From Mycobacterium numidiamassiliense (lineage in GTDB: Bacteria; Actinomycetota; Actinomycetes; Mycobacteriales; Mycobacteriaceae): DNA of 64,000 nt. The notes beneath the pieces are model-generated. The model was not told where the DNA came from. It did no database searches and saw only the letters and a program-made list of their open reading frames with translations. The position numbers and the translations under genes were made by a program. Positions 34,382-43,808 of this stretch are shown piece by piece. How positions within the stretch are numbered: the first letter of the stretch is position 1; each line of letters starts with the position of its first letter. Location: NCBI RefSeq assembly GCF_900157365.1, contig NZ_FUEZ01000004.1, positions 3,502,966-3,566,965 of the forward strand, in the 5' to 3' direction.

Positions 34382-35271
34382 GCGGCCTTCTCTTCTCGTT
34401 TTGCCGCGCGGCCGCCCACGATCCGCAAGAGCACCAGGACGGCAAACGAGATCGACAGCAGCACAATGGACATCGCGGCCGCGCCGGTCCTGTCGTCGTT
34501 CTCGATCAGGGAGCGTATCCACTGCGACGAGACTTCGGTCTTGCCCGGTACGGCACCACCGATGGTCACGACCGAGCCGAACTCGGCGACACATCGCGAG
34601 AAGGCCAACCCGGCGCCGGTGAACAGCGAGGGCCCCAGCGAGGGCAGCACGATCGTCGCGAAGACCTTCGGGCCGCTGGCACCCAGCGATGCCGCTGCCT
34701 CCTCGACGTCCCGATCGATCTCCAGCAGCACCGGCTGGACGGCGCGCACCACCAGCGGCAGCGTGACGAACGCCAGCGCCATCCCCACCCCGGGGGGCGT
34801 GTGCTGCAGATGGATGTGCACCGGGCTGTTCTTGCCGTACAGGGCCAGCATCACCAGGCTGGTCACGATGGTCGGCAGCGCGAATGGCAGATCGATCACC
34901 GCGTCGATCAGCCCCTTCCCGATGAAGTTGTCGCGCACCAGGACCCAGGCGGTCGCAAGCCCGAACACGACATCGAGAATGGTCACCACGACGGAGATGC
35001 TCAGCGTCACCTGGAACGACTGCACGGCGGCATGCGAGGTGACCGCCAGCCAGAAGGCCTGCCAGCCGCCGCCGGCGGCCTGCCACGCGATGGCGGCCAA
35101 TGGCAGCAGCACGATCACCGATAGCCAGAGCGCCGTCACTCCGACCCGAAGTGACGTGAAGCCCGCGTTGCGGCTCGCGCGCAGCCCTTGCGGTGGCACC
35201 GGAAGGGCGCTACCGGGCTGGGCCAGCTCGGGCCGGATCGCCTCGGGGTCCGGAACGATCGCGGTCGTCAT
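34378..35271 (-). CDS. cysT: Sulfate/thiosulfate ABC permease CysT
   Basis: A 297-residue permease with about six helices and the EAA loop VEEAAASLGASG. A 40-residue cytosolic N terminus rich in proline precedes the first helix (VTALWLSVIVLLPLAAIAW). It pairs with CysW in sulfate uptake. ATG 35271 overlaps the subI stop (ATGA), and its own stop overlaps the cysW start, so subI-cysT-cysW is one operon. Sulfate starvation control is probably set by the upstream cysteine-rich leader ORF. Confidence 0.93.
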   Translation of the reverse strand: MTTAIVPDPEAIRPELAQPGSALPVPPQGLRASRNAGFTSLRVGVTALWLSVIVLLPLAAIAWQAAGGGWQAFWLAVTSHAAVQSFQVTLSISVVVTILDVVFGLATAWVLVRDNFIGKGLIDAVIDLPFALPTIVTSLVMLALYGKNSPVHIHLQHTPPGVGMALAFVTLPLVVRAVQPVLLEIDRDVEEAAASLGASGPKVFATIVLPSLGPSLFTGAGLAFSRCVAEFGSVVTIGGAVPGKTEVSSQWIRSLIENDDRTGAAAMSIVLLSISFAVLVLLRIVGGRAAKREEKAA

Positions 35272-36305
35272 CCGGTGGCCTGCATGTAGACCCTGGTGAT
35301 GCTGCCGGTGTTCTTGTCGAAGAGTTGCTGATCGGCCGTGGCCCAGCCACCGAGGTCATCGATGGTCCACAGTTTCAGTGGAACCGGATACTGGTCCCGG
35401 TAAACGGCGGTGACCGCTGGATCGATCGGCCGGAAACCGGCTTGCGCCCAAAGCTTCTGGGCCGCGGCCGTGTACTGAAAATTCTTGAAGGCGTTCGCGG
35501 CGTCAAGATGCGCGCTGGTGCTCACCACCGCGACCGGATTCTCGATCTTGAAGGTTTGCGTCGGGATCAAGTGTTCGACGGATTTGCCTTGTCGCTCAGC
35601 GGCAATGGCCTCGTTCTCGTAGCTGATCAGGACGTCGCCGCTGCCTTCCGAGAACACCGAGGTGGCGATCCGTCCCGACCCGGGACGCAACTTGACGTGT
35701 TCGCGCACCAACCTGCTGATGAAATCGATACCCGCTTGACTGTCGGCGCCGCCCCGGCTTTTCGCGGCATACGGGGCGAGCAGGTTCCACTTGGCGGAGC
35801 CCGAACTCAGCGGGCTGGGGGTGATGACCTCGACGCCGGGCCGCAGCAGGTCGTCCCAATCCCGGATATTTTTCGGATTGCCTTTGCGCACAACCAATGT
35901 CACCACCGATCCGAACGGATTGCCGTGGCCGGCTTCCTTGTCCCAATCCGCGGAGACCTTTCCGGCCTTCACCAGTCGCGTGACGTCGGGCTCGACCGAG
36001 AAGTTCACGACGTCGGCCGGTTTGCCCTCGACGACCCCGCGCGACTGGTCGGCGGATGCCGCGTAGGAGGTGATCACCTGCACGCCCTTGCCTTCCTCCG
36101 AGGCGTTGAACGCCGGAATCACCTTGCTCCAGCCGGGTTCTGGGACGGAATAGGCAACGAGGGTGATCTTGATGTTTGCGTTGGCCAGCCCCCCGCCGCC
36201 CGCCACGTCGCTGGGGCCACCCCCGCATGCCGCAACCAAGCCGGCGGCCGCGCTCAGCGCGGCGGCGTGGCGCCAGCGCAGTGCGGTCCGGAGGCTGTTG
36301 AACAT
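35268..36305 (-). CDS. subI: Sulfate-binding lipoprotein SubI
   Basis: A 345-residue lipoprotein: signal peptide with lipobox LVAAC, lipidated Cys at residue 27, then a periplasmic-type binding protein. Family segments are LVAYSVPEPGWSKVIPAF, ADVVNFSVEPDV and TPSPLSSGSAKWNLLAPYA, which bind the sulfate oxyanion through backbone amides and serines. It hands sulfate or thiosulfate to CysT-CysW. ATG 36305 has GGAAGG eight bases upstream. About 105 bases separate it from the stop of an 18-codon leader ORF. First structural gene of the operon. Confidence 0.94.
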   Translation of the reverse strand: MFNSLRTALRWRHAAALSAAAGLVAACGGGPSDVAGGGGLANANIKITLVAYSVPEPGWSKVIPAFNASEEGKGVQVITSYAASADQSRGVVEGKPADVVNFSVEPDVTRLVKAGKVSADWDKEAGHGNPFGSVVTLVVRKGNPKNIRDWDDLLRPGVEVITPSPLSSGSAKWNLLAPYAAKSRGGADSQAGIDFISRLVREHVKLRPGSGRIATSVFSEGSGDVLISYENEAIAAERQGKSVEHLIPTQTFKIENPVAVVSTSAHLDAANAFKNFQYTAAAQKLWAQAGFRPIDPAVTAVYRDQYPVPLKLWTIDDLGGWATADQQLFDKNTGSITRVYMQATG

Positions 36306-36410
36306 GGATGACCTTCCAGTGCGGGATTAACGACATCAATCCCGTCACTGCGGAAGGGCTTCTAGAACAGAGTCACCAACTCCAGTCCGGACCGCGCACG
36401 GGCGTCAGAG

Positions 36411-36467
36411 TCAGCGACAACAGCGCACGAAGACAACGCGTTCGCGGTATCCCGCTGTCTCGTGCAT
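36411..36467 (-). CDS. Cysteine-rich leader peptide upstream of subI
   Basis: An 18-codon ORF, MHETAGYRERVVFVRCCR, read from ATG 36467 to TGA. It has no Shine-Dalgarno but a perfect leaderless promoter. The tandem TGT codons near the end are the hallmark of mycobacterial polycysteine leader ORFs, which sense charged Cys-tRNA and attenuate downstream sulfur genes. Here the stop is 105 bases before subI. When cysteine is short, stalling at the two Cys codons would be expected to expose the subI ribosome-binding site or prevent termination. The peptide itself probably has no other function. Confidence 0.8.
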   Translation of the reverse strand: MHETAGYRERVVFVRCCR

Positions 36468-36474
36468 GACGGGC

Positions 36475-36480
36475 AGCCTA
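36475..36480 (-). promoter_or_regulatory. -10 element of the leaderless subI operon promoter
   Basis: On the minus strand TAGGCT (TANNNT) is followed by GCCCGTC and ATG 36467, the seven-base spacing of leaderless transcripts. The same spacer precedes the leaderless SDR at 4477. The -35 region is weak. Confidence 0.7.
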
Positions 36481-37075
36481 GCAACGTGAATGCGCATTCG
36501 CTCGGGACACGATCGACAGTGCCCGGGGCCCGACTGCAACCGGCGGCATGGGGTATCGGGTACCGATTTACGTCGGTGTAACGCCGCAGCGACGGGTGCG
36601 GCGAGTCAACTCGACGCCGCGCGCAATCGGGCCGTCCAGCAAAGGACCACGAGGCGAAGTCGCCGCGCGTCGGGCCACCATCGCCTGCTCGGTCAAGCAA
36701 GCTGGCAAAGCCGCAGCTTGATGCCGTCTGCCGGCCGGGCCGTTACCCCGTTGGTCCTAAGGCGTAGACGATGTGGTGCCCTGGCCAGGTCCCGTCGTCG
36801 GCGGGTGCGTGGCAGAGCCGACGAACCGGTCGTGCCCGCCGCAAGCGACAGCGCACCCGGCAACGCGCGTCGGCCGACCTCTGCCGCCGGCCTAAAAGTC
36901 ACGGTGAAGGAAACACGCCGCCCGGTGCGGCCACGGCAGGTGCGGCGACGGCCGCGAAACACGGTGCGGGCGAGCGCTAGCCGCGTGGCGTCGTCATGAA
37001 TCGGCGACGAACTCGATGTTCAGCGATTCCAGGCCGCGCAGGATGCAGAGGCGCATGTAGTCGAAACGGCGCCGG
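36481..37075. other. Intergenic region with a short fragment after the MFS gene
   Basis: About 600 bases between the subI promoter and the MFS gene, mostly without credible coding sequence. Just after the MFS stop, minus-strand ATG 37056 to TGA 36994 reads MRLCILRGLESLNIEFVADS. This looks like the C-terminal end of a conserved protein and could be a gene remnant. I could not assign it. Confidence 0.35.
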
Positions 37076-38548
37076 TCAAGATGTAGCGTCCTGCTCCTCG
37101 GCGTCGGCCACGGTCAGCGGGAGCGCCAGTTCCTCCAGCGGGCGCCGCTCGGCAGCGATACCGAGCCACAGTTCCACCAGGCCTGCGGCCGCCATCACGA
37201 CCGCTCCGAGCACGAACGACCAGAACACCAGGTCGCGTTGTCCGGAATTGATCAACTGACCGAACAGCAGCGGGCCGCTGATGCCGCCGATCGCCGTCCC
37301 GATCGCGTAGAAGAGCGCGATCGCGAGCGCCCTGGTCTCCATGGGAAAGATCTCGCTGACCGTCAAGTAGGCCGCGCTCGCGCCCGCCGAGGCCACGAAG
37401 AACGCCACCGCGAGCACGGCGATGAATGTCCAGGCGTCGCCGGTCTTGGTCACAAACAACAGAGCCAGGGCGACGACCACCACCGCCGACCCGATATAGG
37501 ACGCGGTGATCATCGGCTTGCGGCCGACGGTGTCGAACAGCCTTCCGAGCAGCAAGGGCCCGAGGAAGTTGCTGAGCGCCCACAGGATGAAGAACAGCGG
37601 GACCTTTGCCGAGGGAACTCCGTAAAACTCGCTCAGCAGCGTGCCCAGGTTGAACGTCACGCCGTTGTAGAGGAATGCCTGACCAATGAACAGCGCCAGT
37701 CCCAGAACCGCGCGCCGCGGATAGAGGACGAATGCCACCTTGGCGATCTCGAAGAACGAAATCGTCTGGCGCTGGCGGATTTTCAGTGGTTGGCCGCCCG
37801 GTTCGGGAAGCGGCTGCCCTGTTTCGGATTCGACGTCTCGTTCGATGTCGCTGACGATCCGCTCGGCTTCCTTGTCGCGGCCGTGAATGAACAGCCACCG
37901 CGGACTTTCCGGAACGTTGCGCCGCACCAGAAGAACGAAAATGCCGAAGATGGCGCCGATCCCGAACGCCAGCCGCCAGCCGAGGTTCGCCGGGAAATTC
38001 GACGTGTCGAGCAGGACCAGCGCACCGGCCGCTCCGGCGGCCGAACCCAGCCAGTATGTCCCGTTGATCACTATGTCCACCCGGCCCCGGACCCGCGCCG
38101 GGATCAGCTCGTCGATCGCCGAATTGATGGCCGCATATTCACCCCCGATGCCGGCGCCGGTGAAAAAGCGGGTGACGAAGAAGTACCAGGGCGCGAAGGC
38201 GAATGCGGTCGCCACCGTCGACACCAGATACACGGCCAACGTCAGCATGAACAAATTGCGCCGACCGAAACGGTCCGTCAGGTGACCGAAGAACAATGCG
38301 CCCAAGCAGGCCCCGGTGATATAGATCGCCGCCGCCACGCCGATCTGGGCGGGATCCAGATGGATACCGCTGCCCTTTTCCGTCATCCGGGCCGACACGT
38401 TGCCGACCATGGTGACCTCGAGGCCGTCCAGGACCCAGACACCGCCGAGTCCCACGACGACGCGCCAGTGGAACCGCGACCACGGCAGCCGGTCCATTCG
38501 TGCCGGGACACGGGTGATGATGGTTCCGGTTTGCGCGCTGCCGCTCAT
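37076..38548 (-). CDS. MFS transporter, sugar porter-like
   Basis: A 490-residue transporter with 12 predicted helices. The loop after helix 2 is GHLTDRFGRRN, and after helix 6 comes NVPESPRWLF, a sugar-porter-type signature; GRLFDTVGRKP follows helix 8. A central cytosolic loop of about 60 acidic and basic residues (ERIVSDIERDVESE) divides the halves. The substrate could be a sugar, aromatic acid or metabolite. ATG 38548 has GGAG nine bases upstream. It is divergent from pknK with about 210 bases between; co-regulation is possible but not shown. Confidence 0.9.
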   Translation of the reverse strand: MSGSAQTGTIITRVPARMDRLPWSRFHWRVVVGLGGVWVLDGLEVTMVGNVSARMTEKGSGIHLDPAQIGVAAAIYITGACLGALFFGHLTDRFGRRNLFMLTLAVYLVSTVATAFAFAPWYFFVTRFFTGAGIGGEYAAINSAIDELIPARVRGRVDIVINGTYWLGSAAGAAGALVLLDTSNFPANLGWRLAFGIGAIFGIFVLLVRRNVPESPRWLFIHGRDKEAERIVSDIERDVESETGQPLPEPGGQPLKIRQRQTISFFEIAKVAFVLYPRRAVLGLALFIGQAFLYNGVTFNLGTLLSEFYGVPSAKVPLFFILWALSNFLGPLLLGRLFDTVGRKPMITASYIGSAVVVVALALLFVTKTGDAWTFIAVLAVAFFVASAGASAAYLTVSEIFPMETRALAIALFYAIGTAIGGISGPLLFGQLINSGQRDLVFWSFVLGAVVMAAAGLVELWLGIAAERRPLEELALPLTVADAEEQDATS

Positions 38549-38761
38549 CCTCGCTCCGTTCTCTTCTGCCAGAGATTTACCTGCGGCCACAGATCGCGAG
38601 AGTGCCCGGCCCCGGACCACGTGGTGCAAGCGAGGTTACCGGCACCGCCGAACGCGACAGGGCAGCAGCCACGCCGTTCTGCCGTTGGCGGTGGGCCTTC
38701 GCGATATGGTGGCCTGACCCGTGGAGGCCCCTACCCCACCGTCGAGGACAGTGACAATCCG

Positions 38762-41700
38762 ATGGCTGACGTGGATGCGCAGGCGATCCAGCAGGATTTG
38801 ATTGCGGCGGCCGACGCGGACCTGGGCTTCGACGGCGTCGAGGAGATCGGGCGCGGCGGATTCGGGGTCGTCTACCGGTGCACGCAGCCGCAGCTGGACC
38901 GCTTGGTGGCGGTCAAGGTGCTGACGAACGATCTCGATTCCGACAACCTGGAGCGCTTCATGCGCGAGCAGCGCGCCATGGGCCGGCTGTCGGGGCACCC
39001 GCACATCGTCACCGTTCTGCAGGTCGGCAAAACCCCTAGCGGCCGGCCGTTCATCGTGATGCCCTACCACGCCAAGGGGTCGCTGTGGGAGCGCGTCGGC
39101 GGCCGCACGCCGCTGGACTGGACCCAAGTGGTTGGCATCGGTGTGAAGATCGCCGGCGCGCTGGAAGCCGCGCACCGTGCCGGCATCCTGCACCGCGACG
39201 TCAAGCCGGGAAATGTTCTGCTCACCGACTACGGCGAACCGCAATTGACCGATTTCGGGCTGGCCAGGATCGCCGACGGTTTCGAGACACGTGCGGGGGT
39301 GGTCATCGGCTCGCCGGCCTTCATCGCACCCGAGCTCCTCGAAGGAGCCACTCCCACAACAGGATCCGATGTTTATTCACTTGGCGCGACGCTGTTCTGC
39401 GCACTGACCGGCCACCCACCCAAGGGACGGTCGGTCTCCGAAACGCTGCGCGAGCGGGGAGCACCCAACGACATCATCAGCGTCATCGAACGCGCGATGG
39501 TCCGAGACCCCGCACACCGTCCGGCGAGCGCGGCCGGATATGGCGAGGAGCTCCGCGATGTCCAGCGCCGCCACCGCCTCGCCGTCGACGACATGGCCCT
39601 ACCGGTCGCCGACACCTCGGCGTCACCGCTCGATTCCACACTGACTCCGCCGGCGCCGACGACGAAATACCGTCCTCCCGTTGGGGTTCAGTCGCTGGTG
39701 ACCCGCGATCGGTTGACGGCGATTCTGCGCGCGGCCGGCCGCCGCAAACTCATCCTGATCTACGCCCCCTCGGGCTACGGCAAAACCACCCTGGTGGCGC
39801 AGTGGCGCAATGAACTCACCAATTCCGGTGTGGCCGTGGCCTGGTTGACGGTCGACGACGATGACAACAACGTGGTGTGGTTTCTCGCCCATTTGCTCGA
39901 GGCCATCCGACGCGTCCGTCCGGCCATCGCCGCCCCGCTCGGAGAGGTCCTCGAACAGCGCGGGGATGCGGCGAGCCGCTTCGTGTTGGCGTCGCTGATC
40001 GACAAGTTCGAAGAGGACGGCGAGCCGATCACACTGGTGATCGACGACTGGCAGCGGGTATCGGATAGTCAAACCATCGCTGCCCTGCGTTTCCTGATCG
40101 GCCACGGTGGGGATCAGCTGCAGATCATCGTGACCAGTTGGTCGCGTCCCGAATTGCCGTTGAGCAAGTTGCGAATTCGTGACGATCTCGTCGAAATCGA
40201 CTGTGAAAAGCTGCGTTTCGATGCCGACGAGGCGGGTTCCCTGTTGAATGACGTCGCGGGACTTCGGCTGGACGGCACCGATGTGGCGGCCCTGACCGCG
40301 TCGACGGACGGGTGGGCGGCCGCCCTGCAACTGGCGACGCTTTCCCTGCGCGGCGGGGGCGATGCGACCAGCCTGCTGAGCGGAATGCCGGGCGAAAACG
40401 ATGAGGTCGGCGAATTTCTTGCCGAGAATGTGCTCGACGCCCTGGAACCCGAGCTGGTCGAGTTCATGCTGGCCACGTCGATCACCGAACGGACCTGCGG
40501 GGAACTGGCATCGGTGTTGGCCGGGGACGGCAGCGCGCAGGGCGTGCTCGAGGAGGTCGAGCGACGGGGTCTGTTTCTGCGGCGTATCCCGGACGAACCG
40601 CAGTGGTTCCGCTACCACCAGCTGTTCGCCGGATTTCTCCGGCGCCGGCTCGAACGCGACAATCCCGAGCTCGGAAAACATCTGCACGTGATGGCCTCGA
40701 CGTGGTTCAACGATCGCGGCTATTTCAGCGAGGCCGTCGATCACGCTCTGGCCGCGGGCGATGCCGGCCGGGCACTCGAACTCGTCGAGCAGGTACAGAC
40801 CAGGGCCCTGATCAATCAATCGCGGATGACCACCTTTCTGGCGATCATCGAGAAGCTGCCCCCGCAGCTGGTGGCCTCGCGGCCGGGCCTGCAACTCGCC
40901 ATGGCGTGGGCCAATATTCTGCTGCACCGCCGCGAGGGCACCGATGCCGCGCTCAATCGCTTCGCCGCCGCGATCTCCAAGTCAAGCGTGCCCGAGGCGC
41001 GGCGGGCGGAGCTGACCGTCGAGGCCGATGTGGTGCGTGCGGTGGCCGAAACCTATTCCGACCGAGTCGAAGCCGTGGCTGACTTGGTCGCCGAGGCGAT
41101 GTCGAGGCCAGAGACCCTGCGTCCGGTGCTGCCCCAGGCCGCCGCAACCGTGTCGGCCTTCGCGGCGATCCACCGCTTCGATTACCAGGCCGCACATCGG
41201 CTGCTGGCATTCGCGGAGCCCTACCACGAGCTGGTCGGCACGGTGGGTGCCGTTTACGCCCGCTGCTGGGCCGGCATCGGCGCGAGATATCAGCTCGACA
41301 TTCCGCTTGCGCTGCACAGTTTCCGGCAGGCCTTCGAGATCGGCTCCGCGGCGGGGCCACACTCGCACGCGGCGCGACTCGCCGGCGCGCTTCTCGGCGA
41401 ACTGCTCTACGAGATGGGCGAATTGGCCGAGGCTGCGGATCTTCTCGACGACAGCTATCAGCTCGGATCCGAGGGCGGCGGAGTGGATTACCTGATGGCA
41501 CGATACGTCGTCGACGCGAGAGTCCAAGCCGTGCAAGGGAATCGTGAGGCGGCGATCAGCCGGCTTGACGCCGGCGCGGCGGTGGCCGAGGAGCTGGAGC
41601 TGCCGCGGCTGGCCGCTGCCATCAACCATGAGCGCGCCAGGCTTCGACTGCCGATCAACCCCCCGGACGCCGCTAGGCTGCGGGCCGAGCGCAGTATCCC

Positions 41701-42004
41701 GCACGGCGACAACGGCATCGCCATCGTCACCGCCGAGTTGGACGAGGCCGCCGGGATCCGGCTGTTGTCAAGAAGTCACTCCAGCGAGGACCGAGAGCAG
41801 GCGTGCAGACGCGCTCACGTGCTGCTCGTCGGGATTGACCCGGCCGCTCGCCCGCTGGCGGCCCTGCAGGCCCGCTTGTTGCTCGTCGAAACGCTTACGG
41901 CCGCAGGACGCGCCGATGATGCGCGCGACGATATCGCCGCAGTGCGTGCCCTGTGCGCCCAGCACGGCTTGGCGCAGCTGCTCGTCGACGCCGGGCTTGG
42001 CTAA
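38762..42004 (+). CDS. pknK: Serine/threonine protein kinase PknK
   Basis: A 1080-residue soluble kinase matching M. tuberculosis PknK along its length. The kinase domain (about 20-275) has IGRGGFGVVYRCTQP, the VAVKVL lysine, HRDVKPGNVLL and DFGLAR. A P-loop ATPase of the MalT/STAND type follows, with Walker A APSGYGKTTL near residue 337 and VIDDWQRV as Walker B. The C-terminal 650 residues are TPR-like helical repeats. There is no LuxR DNA-binding domain at the end. PknK is a regulator of growth phase and translation in the tubercle bacillus. ATG 38762 is preceded by GAGGAC; TATGGT at 38704-38709 is a candidate -10. Confidence 0.95.
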   Translation: MADVDAQAIQQDLIAAADADLGFDGVEEIGRGGFGVVYRCTQPQLDRLVAVKVLTNDLDSDNLERFMREQRAMGRLSGHPHIVTVLQVGKTPSGRPFIVMPYHAKGSLWERVGGRTPLDWTQVVGIGVKIAGALEAAHRAGILHRDVKPGNVLLTDYGEPQLTDFGLARIADGFETRAGVVIGSPAFIAPELLEGATPTTGSDVYSLGATLFCALTGHPPKGRSVSETLRERGAPNDIISVIERAMVRDPAHRPASAAGYGEELRDVQRRHRLAVDDMALPVADTSASPLDSTLTPPAPTTKYRPPVGVQSLVTRDRLTAILRAAGRRKLILIYAPSGYGKTTLVAQWRNELTNSGVAVAWLTVDDDDNNVVWFLAHLLEAIRRVRPAIAAPLGEVLEQRGDAASRFVLASLIDKFEEDGEPITLVIDDWQRVSDSQTIAALRFLIGHGGDQLQIIVTSWSRPELPLSKLRIRDDLVEIDCEKLRFDADEAGSLLNDVAGLRLDGTDVAALTASTDGWAAALQLATLSLRGGGDATSLLSGMPGENDEVGEFLAENVLDALEPELVEFMLATSITERTCGELASVLAGDGSAQGVLEEVERRGLFLRRIPDEPQWFRYHQLFAGFLRRRLERDNPELGKHLHVMASTWFNDRGYFSEAVDHALAAGDAGRALELVEQVQTRALINQSRMTTFLAIIEKLPPQLVASRPGLQLAMAWANILLHRREGTDAALNRFAAAISKSSVPEARRAELTVEADVVRAVAETYSDRVEAVADLVAEAMSRPETLRPVLPQAAATVSAFAAIHRFDYQAAHRLLAFAEPYHELVGTVGAVYARCWAGIGARYQLDIPLALHSFRQAFEIGSAAGPHSHAARLAGALLGELLYEMGELAEAADLLDDSYQLGSEGGGVDYLMARYVVDARVQAVQGNREAAISRLDAGAAVAEELELPRLAAAINHERARLRLPINPPDAARLRAERSIPHGDNGIAIVTAELDEAAGIRLLSRSHSSEDREQACRRAHVLLVGIDPAARPLAALQARLLLVETLTAAGRADDARDDIAAVRALCAQHGLAQLLVDAGLG

Positions 42005-42741
42005 CCGCGGGCGATCCGCTCGGCTCGCCAACACCACGACCGCATCGGAACCTCGATCGTGTCGGCCCCAGGGAAACGCTCCTCGAGCGCGGCGCGCGCA
42101 TGGGCCAGCCGCCGCGCGCGGTCATCCGCGGACGCGATGATGACTCTGCTGTAGGTACCGACCATCGCGACGGCGTCGTCGAGTGTCATCGGCCGGACGA
42201 AGTCGAAAGTCTCGCGCTCGATGTTGTGGAAGATCTGCGGCTCCGGCAGTTCGACGTTTCGGTGACGCCGCTGGAATCGGTCGGGCGAATCGGCCTCGGG
42301 CGTGTCCTCGCCGGGGAGCCGGTCCAGCTCACGCACCCAGTCCACCTCACGGTCTCGGCTCGTCCAGATCAGGCCGAACCGGCCACCGTTGCGCAGCACA
42401 CGGCCGATCTCCGGGACCGCCCGTTCGGGATCCATCCAGTGCCATGCCGAGGAGATGAACACGGCGTCCGCGGCGGCGTCCGGGAGCGGGATCGACTCGC
42501 CGCGGCCCTCGAGGGCGGTGACGGACGCGGATCGCGCCGCGAGCACCGCGCGCATCCGCGCGTCCGGTTCGACCGCGATGACCTGCGCCGCGCGCCCGAT
42601 CAGCGTGCGGGTGAACAATCCGGTGCCGGCGGCGACGTCGACGGCCACCTGACAACCCGGCGGCACCATCCAGTCCACCGCACCGGGCGGAGCCTGCGGC
42701 CGCAACACGTCATAGTCTTCGGCGATTGATCCAAAGGACAT
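42001..42741 (-). CDS. Class I SAM-dependent methyltransferase
   Basis: A 246-residue methyltransferase with the SAM-binding motif VDVAAGTGLFTRTL near residue 35, acidic post-II VEPDARM and the UbiE/methyltransferase-11 segment FISSAWHWMDPE. It would transfer a methyl group to a small molecule. ATG 42741 follows AGGAAAGG. It is the third gene of a minus-strand row (NRPS, LLM oxidoreductase, methyltransferase) with 91 bases to the oxidoreductase, so it may tailor the NRPS product, for example by N- or O-methylation. Its stop overlaps that of pknK. Confidence 0.88.
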   Translation of the reverse strand: MSFGSIAEDYDVLRPQAPPGAVDWMVPPGCQVAVDVAAGTGLFTRTLIGRAAQVIAVEPDARMRAVLAARSASVTALEGRGESIPLPDAAADAVFISSAWHWMDPERAVPEIGRVLRNGGRFGLIWTSRDREVDWVRELDRLPGEDTPEADSPDRFQRRHRNVELPEPQIFHNIERETFDFVRPMTLDDAVAMVGTYSRVIIASADDRARRLAHARAALEERFPGADTIEVPMRSWCWRAERIARG

Positions 42742-42832
42742 CGCCCTTTCCTGCCGATCTGTCACGTTAGCCACGGTATCCCAGCCTTCTCGGGAATGCT
42801 TGGGGCGCAATGTGTCCTACGTGTGAGGAACC

Positions 42833-43762
42833 TTAGCGCGCGCCGGGGAGCTGCGGCTTGACTTCCTCGATCACCCATTGCGCGTAGTCGAGGTAGGCTT
42901 GCGGCCCGCTCATCCGAGGCCCGGGCACCGAGCTGAACGTCACGCCGAGTTCGGCGAATCGGCACAGCTGGTCGACGATCTGTTGCTTCGTCATGCCGGG
43001 GCGATAGTTAGGGTCGTCGGTGGAGACGTGACCTTCGCCGACCCTGCCCATACCGAGCGGATACATGACGTCGAATTCCCGGCCGTCATAGGTTGGCTGC
43101 GACTTGATGAAGTCGATCCTGGCCGGAAGGTCCTCGACCTTCGACAGGAACGGCCACCATCCCGATGCGTACCGCGCCGCCCGCTTGAGCGCCGCGTCGG
43201 CATCGCCGGCGATCCAAATCGGGAGGTGCGGGCGTTGCACTGGTTTCGGTGCGAAGGCGATCGCGTCAAACGACACATACTTGCCGTCGAACGCCGGCGA
43301 CTCGCTCGTCCACAATTCGAGCATCGCCGCCAGGTACTCGTCGGCCATCCGGCCCCGCTCGTGAAAAGGCACCCCGAGGGCATCGAATTCCTCTGCGTCC
43401 CAACCCACTCCGAACGTCGCGGTGATGCGGCCACCGCTCATCCAGTCCGCGGTTGACAACGCCTTGGCCAACACGACGGGATGGTGCAACGGCAAAATCG
43501 TCACGCTCGAATTGACCCGGATTCGCTGCGTCGCCCCCGCGATGAACGCCTGCGCGACCGTCGAATGCAGATAATGCGGACCCGACAACTCCAGATGAGA
43601 ATGCGGCACGACGAAATGCTCAGGGACCGAGACCATGTCGTAGCCCAACTCGTCAGCACGCTTGACCATCGCCGCCTGTTCCGGACCCGTGACAGCGAAT
43701 TCCCAATTCGCCGTCATCGCCGGCAATTCGAGGGTATGCGGCAGCCCAAACGCCAATTTCAT
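42833..43762 (-). CDS. LLM class F420-dependent oxidoreductase
   Basis: A 309-residue luciferase-like protein: N-terminal KLAFGLPHTLELP, ADELGYDMVSVPEHF, IRVNSSVTILPLHHPVVLAKAL, GRITATFGVGWDAEEF and LPIWIAGDADAALKRAAR are standard for the mycobacterial F420 family. ATG 43762 has GAGGA about 13 bases upstream. Only 46 bases separate it from the NRPS stop, so it is likely in the same transcript and may oxidise or reduce the peptide product or a precursor. Paralogous to, but clearly distinct from, the LLM protein at 11.2 kb. Confidence 0.9.
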   Translation of the reverse strand: MKLAFGLPHTLELPAMTANWEFAVTGPEQAAMVKRADELGYDMVSVPEHFVVPHSHLELSGPHYLHSTVAQAFIAGATQRIRVNSSVTILPLHHPVVLAKALSTADWMSGGRITATFGVGWDAEEFDALGVPFHERGRMADEYLAAMLELWTSESPAFDGKYVSFDAIAFAPKPVQRPHLPIWIAGDADAALKRAARYASGWWPFLSKVEDLPARIDFIKSQPTYDGREFDVMYPLGMGRVGEGHVSTDDPNYRPGMTKQQIVDQLCRFAELGVTFSSVPGPRMSGPQAYLDYAQWVIEEVKPQLPGAR

Positions 43763-43808
43763 TGCGCCAACAACGTCCTCTTCGACTCAAGCGATGGAAC
43801 GTACAGTA

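Noticed and set aside
34382..35086. Open frame extending cysW upstream through cysT
   Set aside because: It overlaps cysT out of frame and is low-complexity; the CysW sequence begins at GTG 34381 with the usual four-base overlap.
36490..36999. 169-codon plus-strand frame upstream of the MFS gene
   Set aside because: Arg-rich, no Shine-Dalgarno, no motif, and it overlaps the subI promoter region.
37238..38761. Open frame extending pknK upstream by about 500 codons
   Set aside because: It reads antisense through the MFS gene and is rich in Arg/Gln without domain content; PknK homology begins at ATG 38762.
42742..42832. Possible terminator between the LLM and methyltransferase genes
   Set aside because: No convincing inverted repeat was found in the 91 bases.
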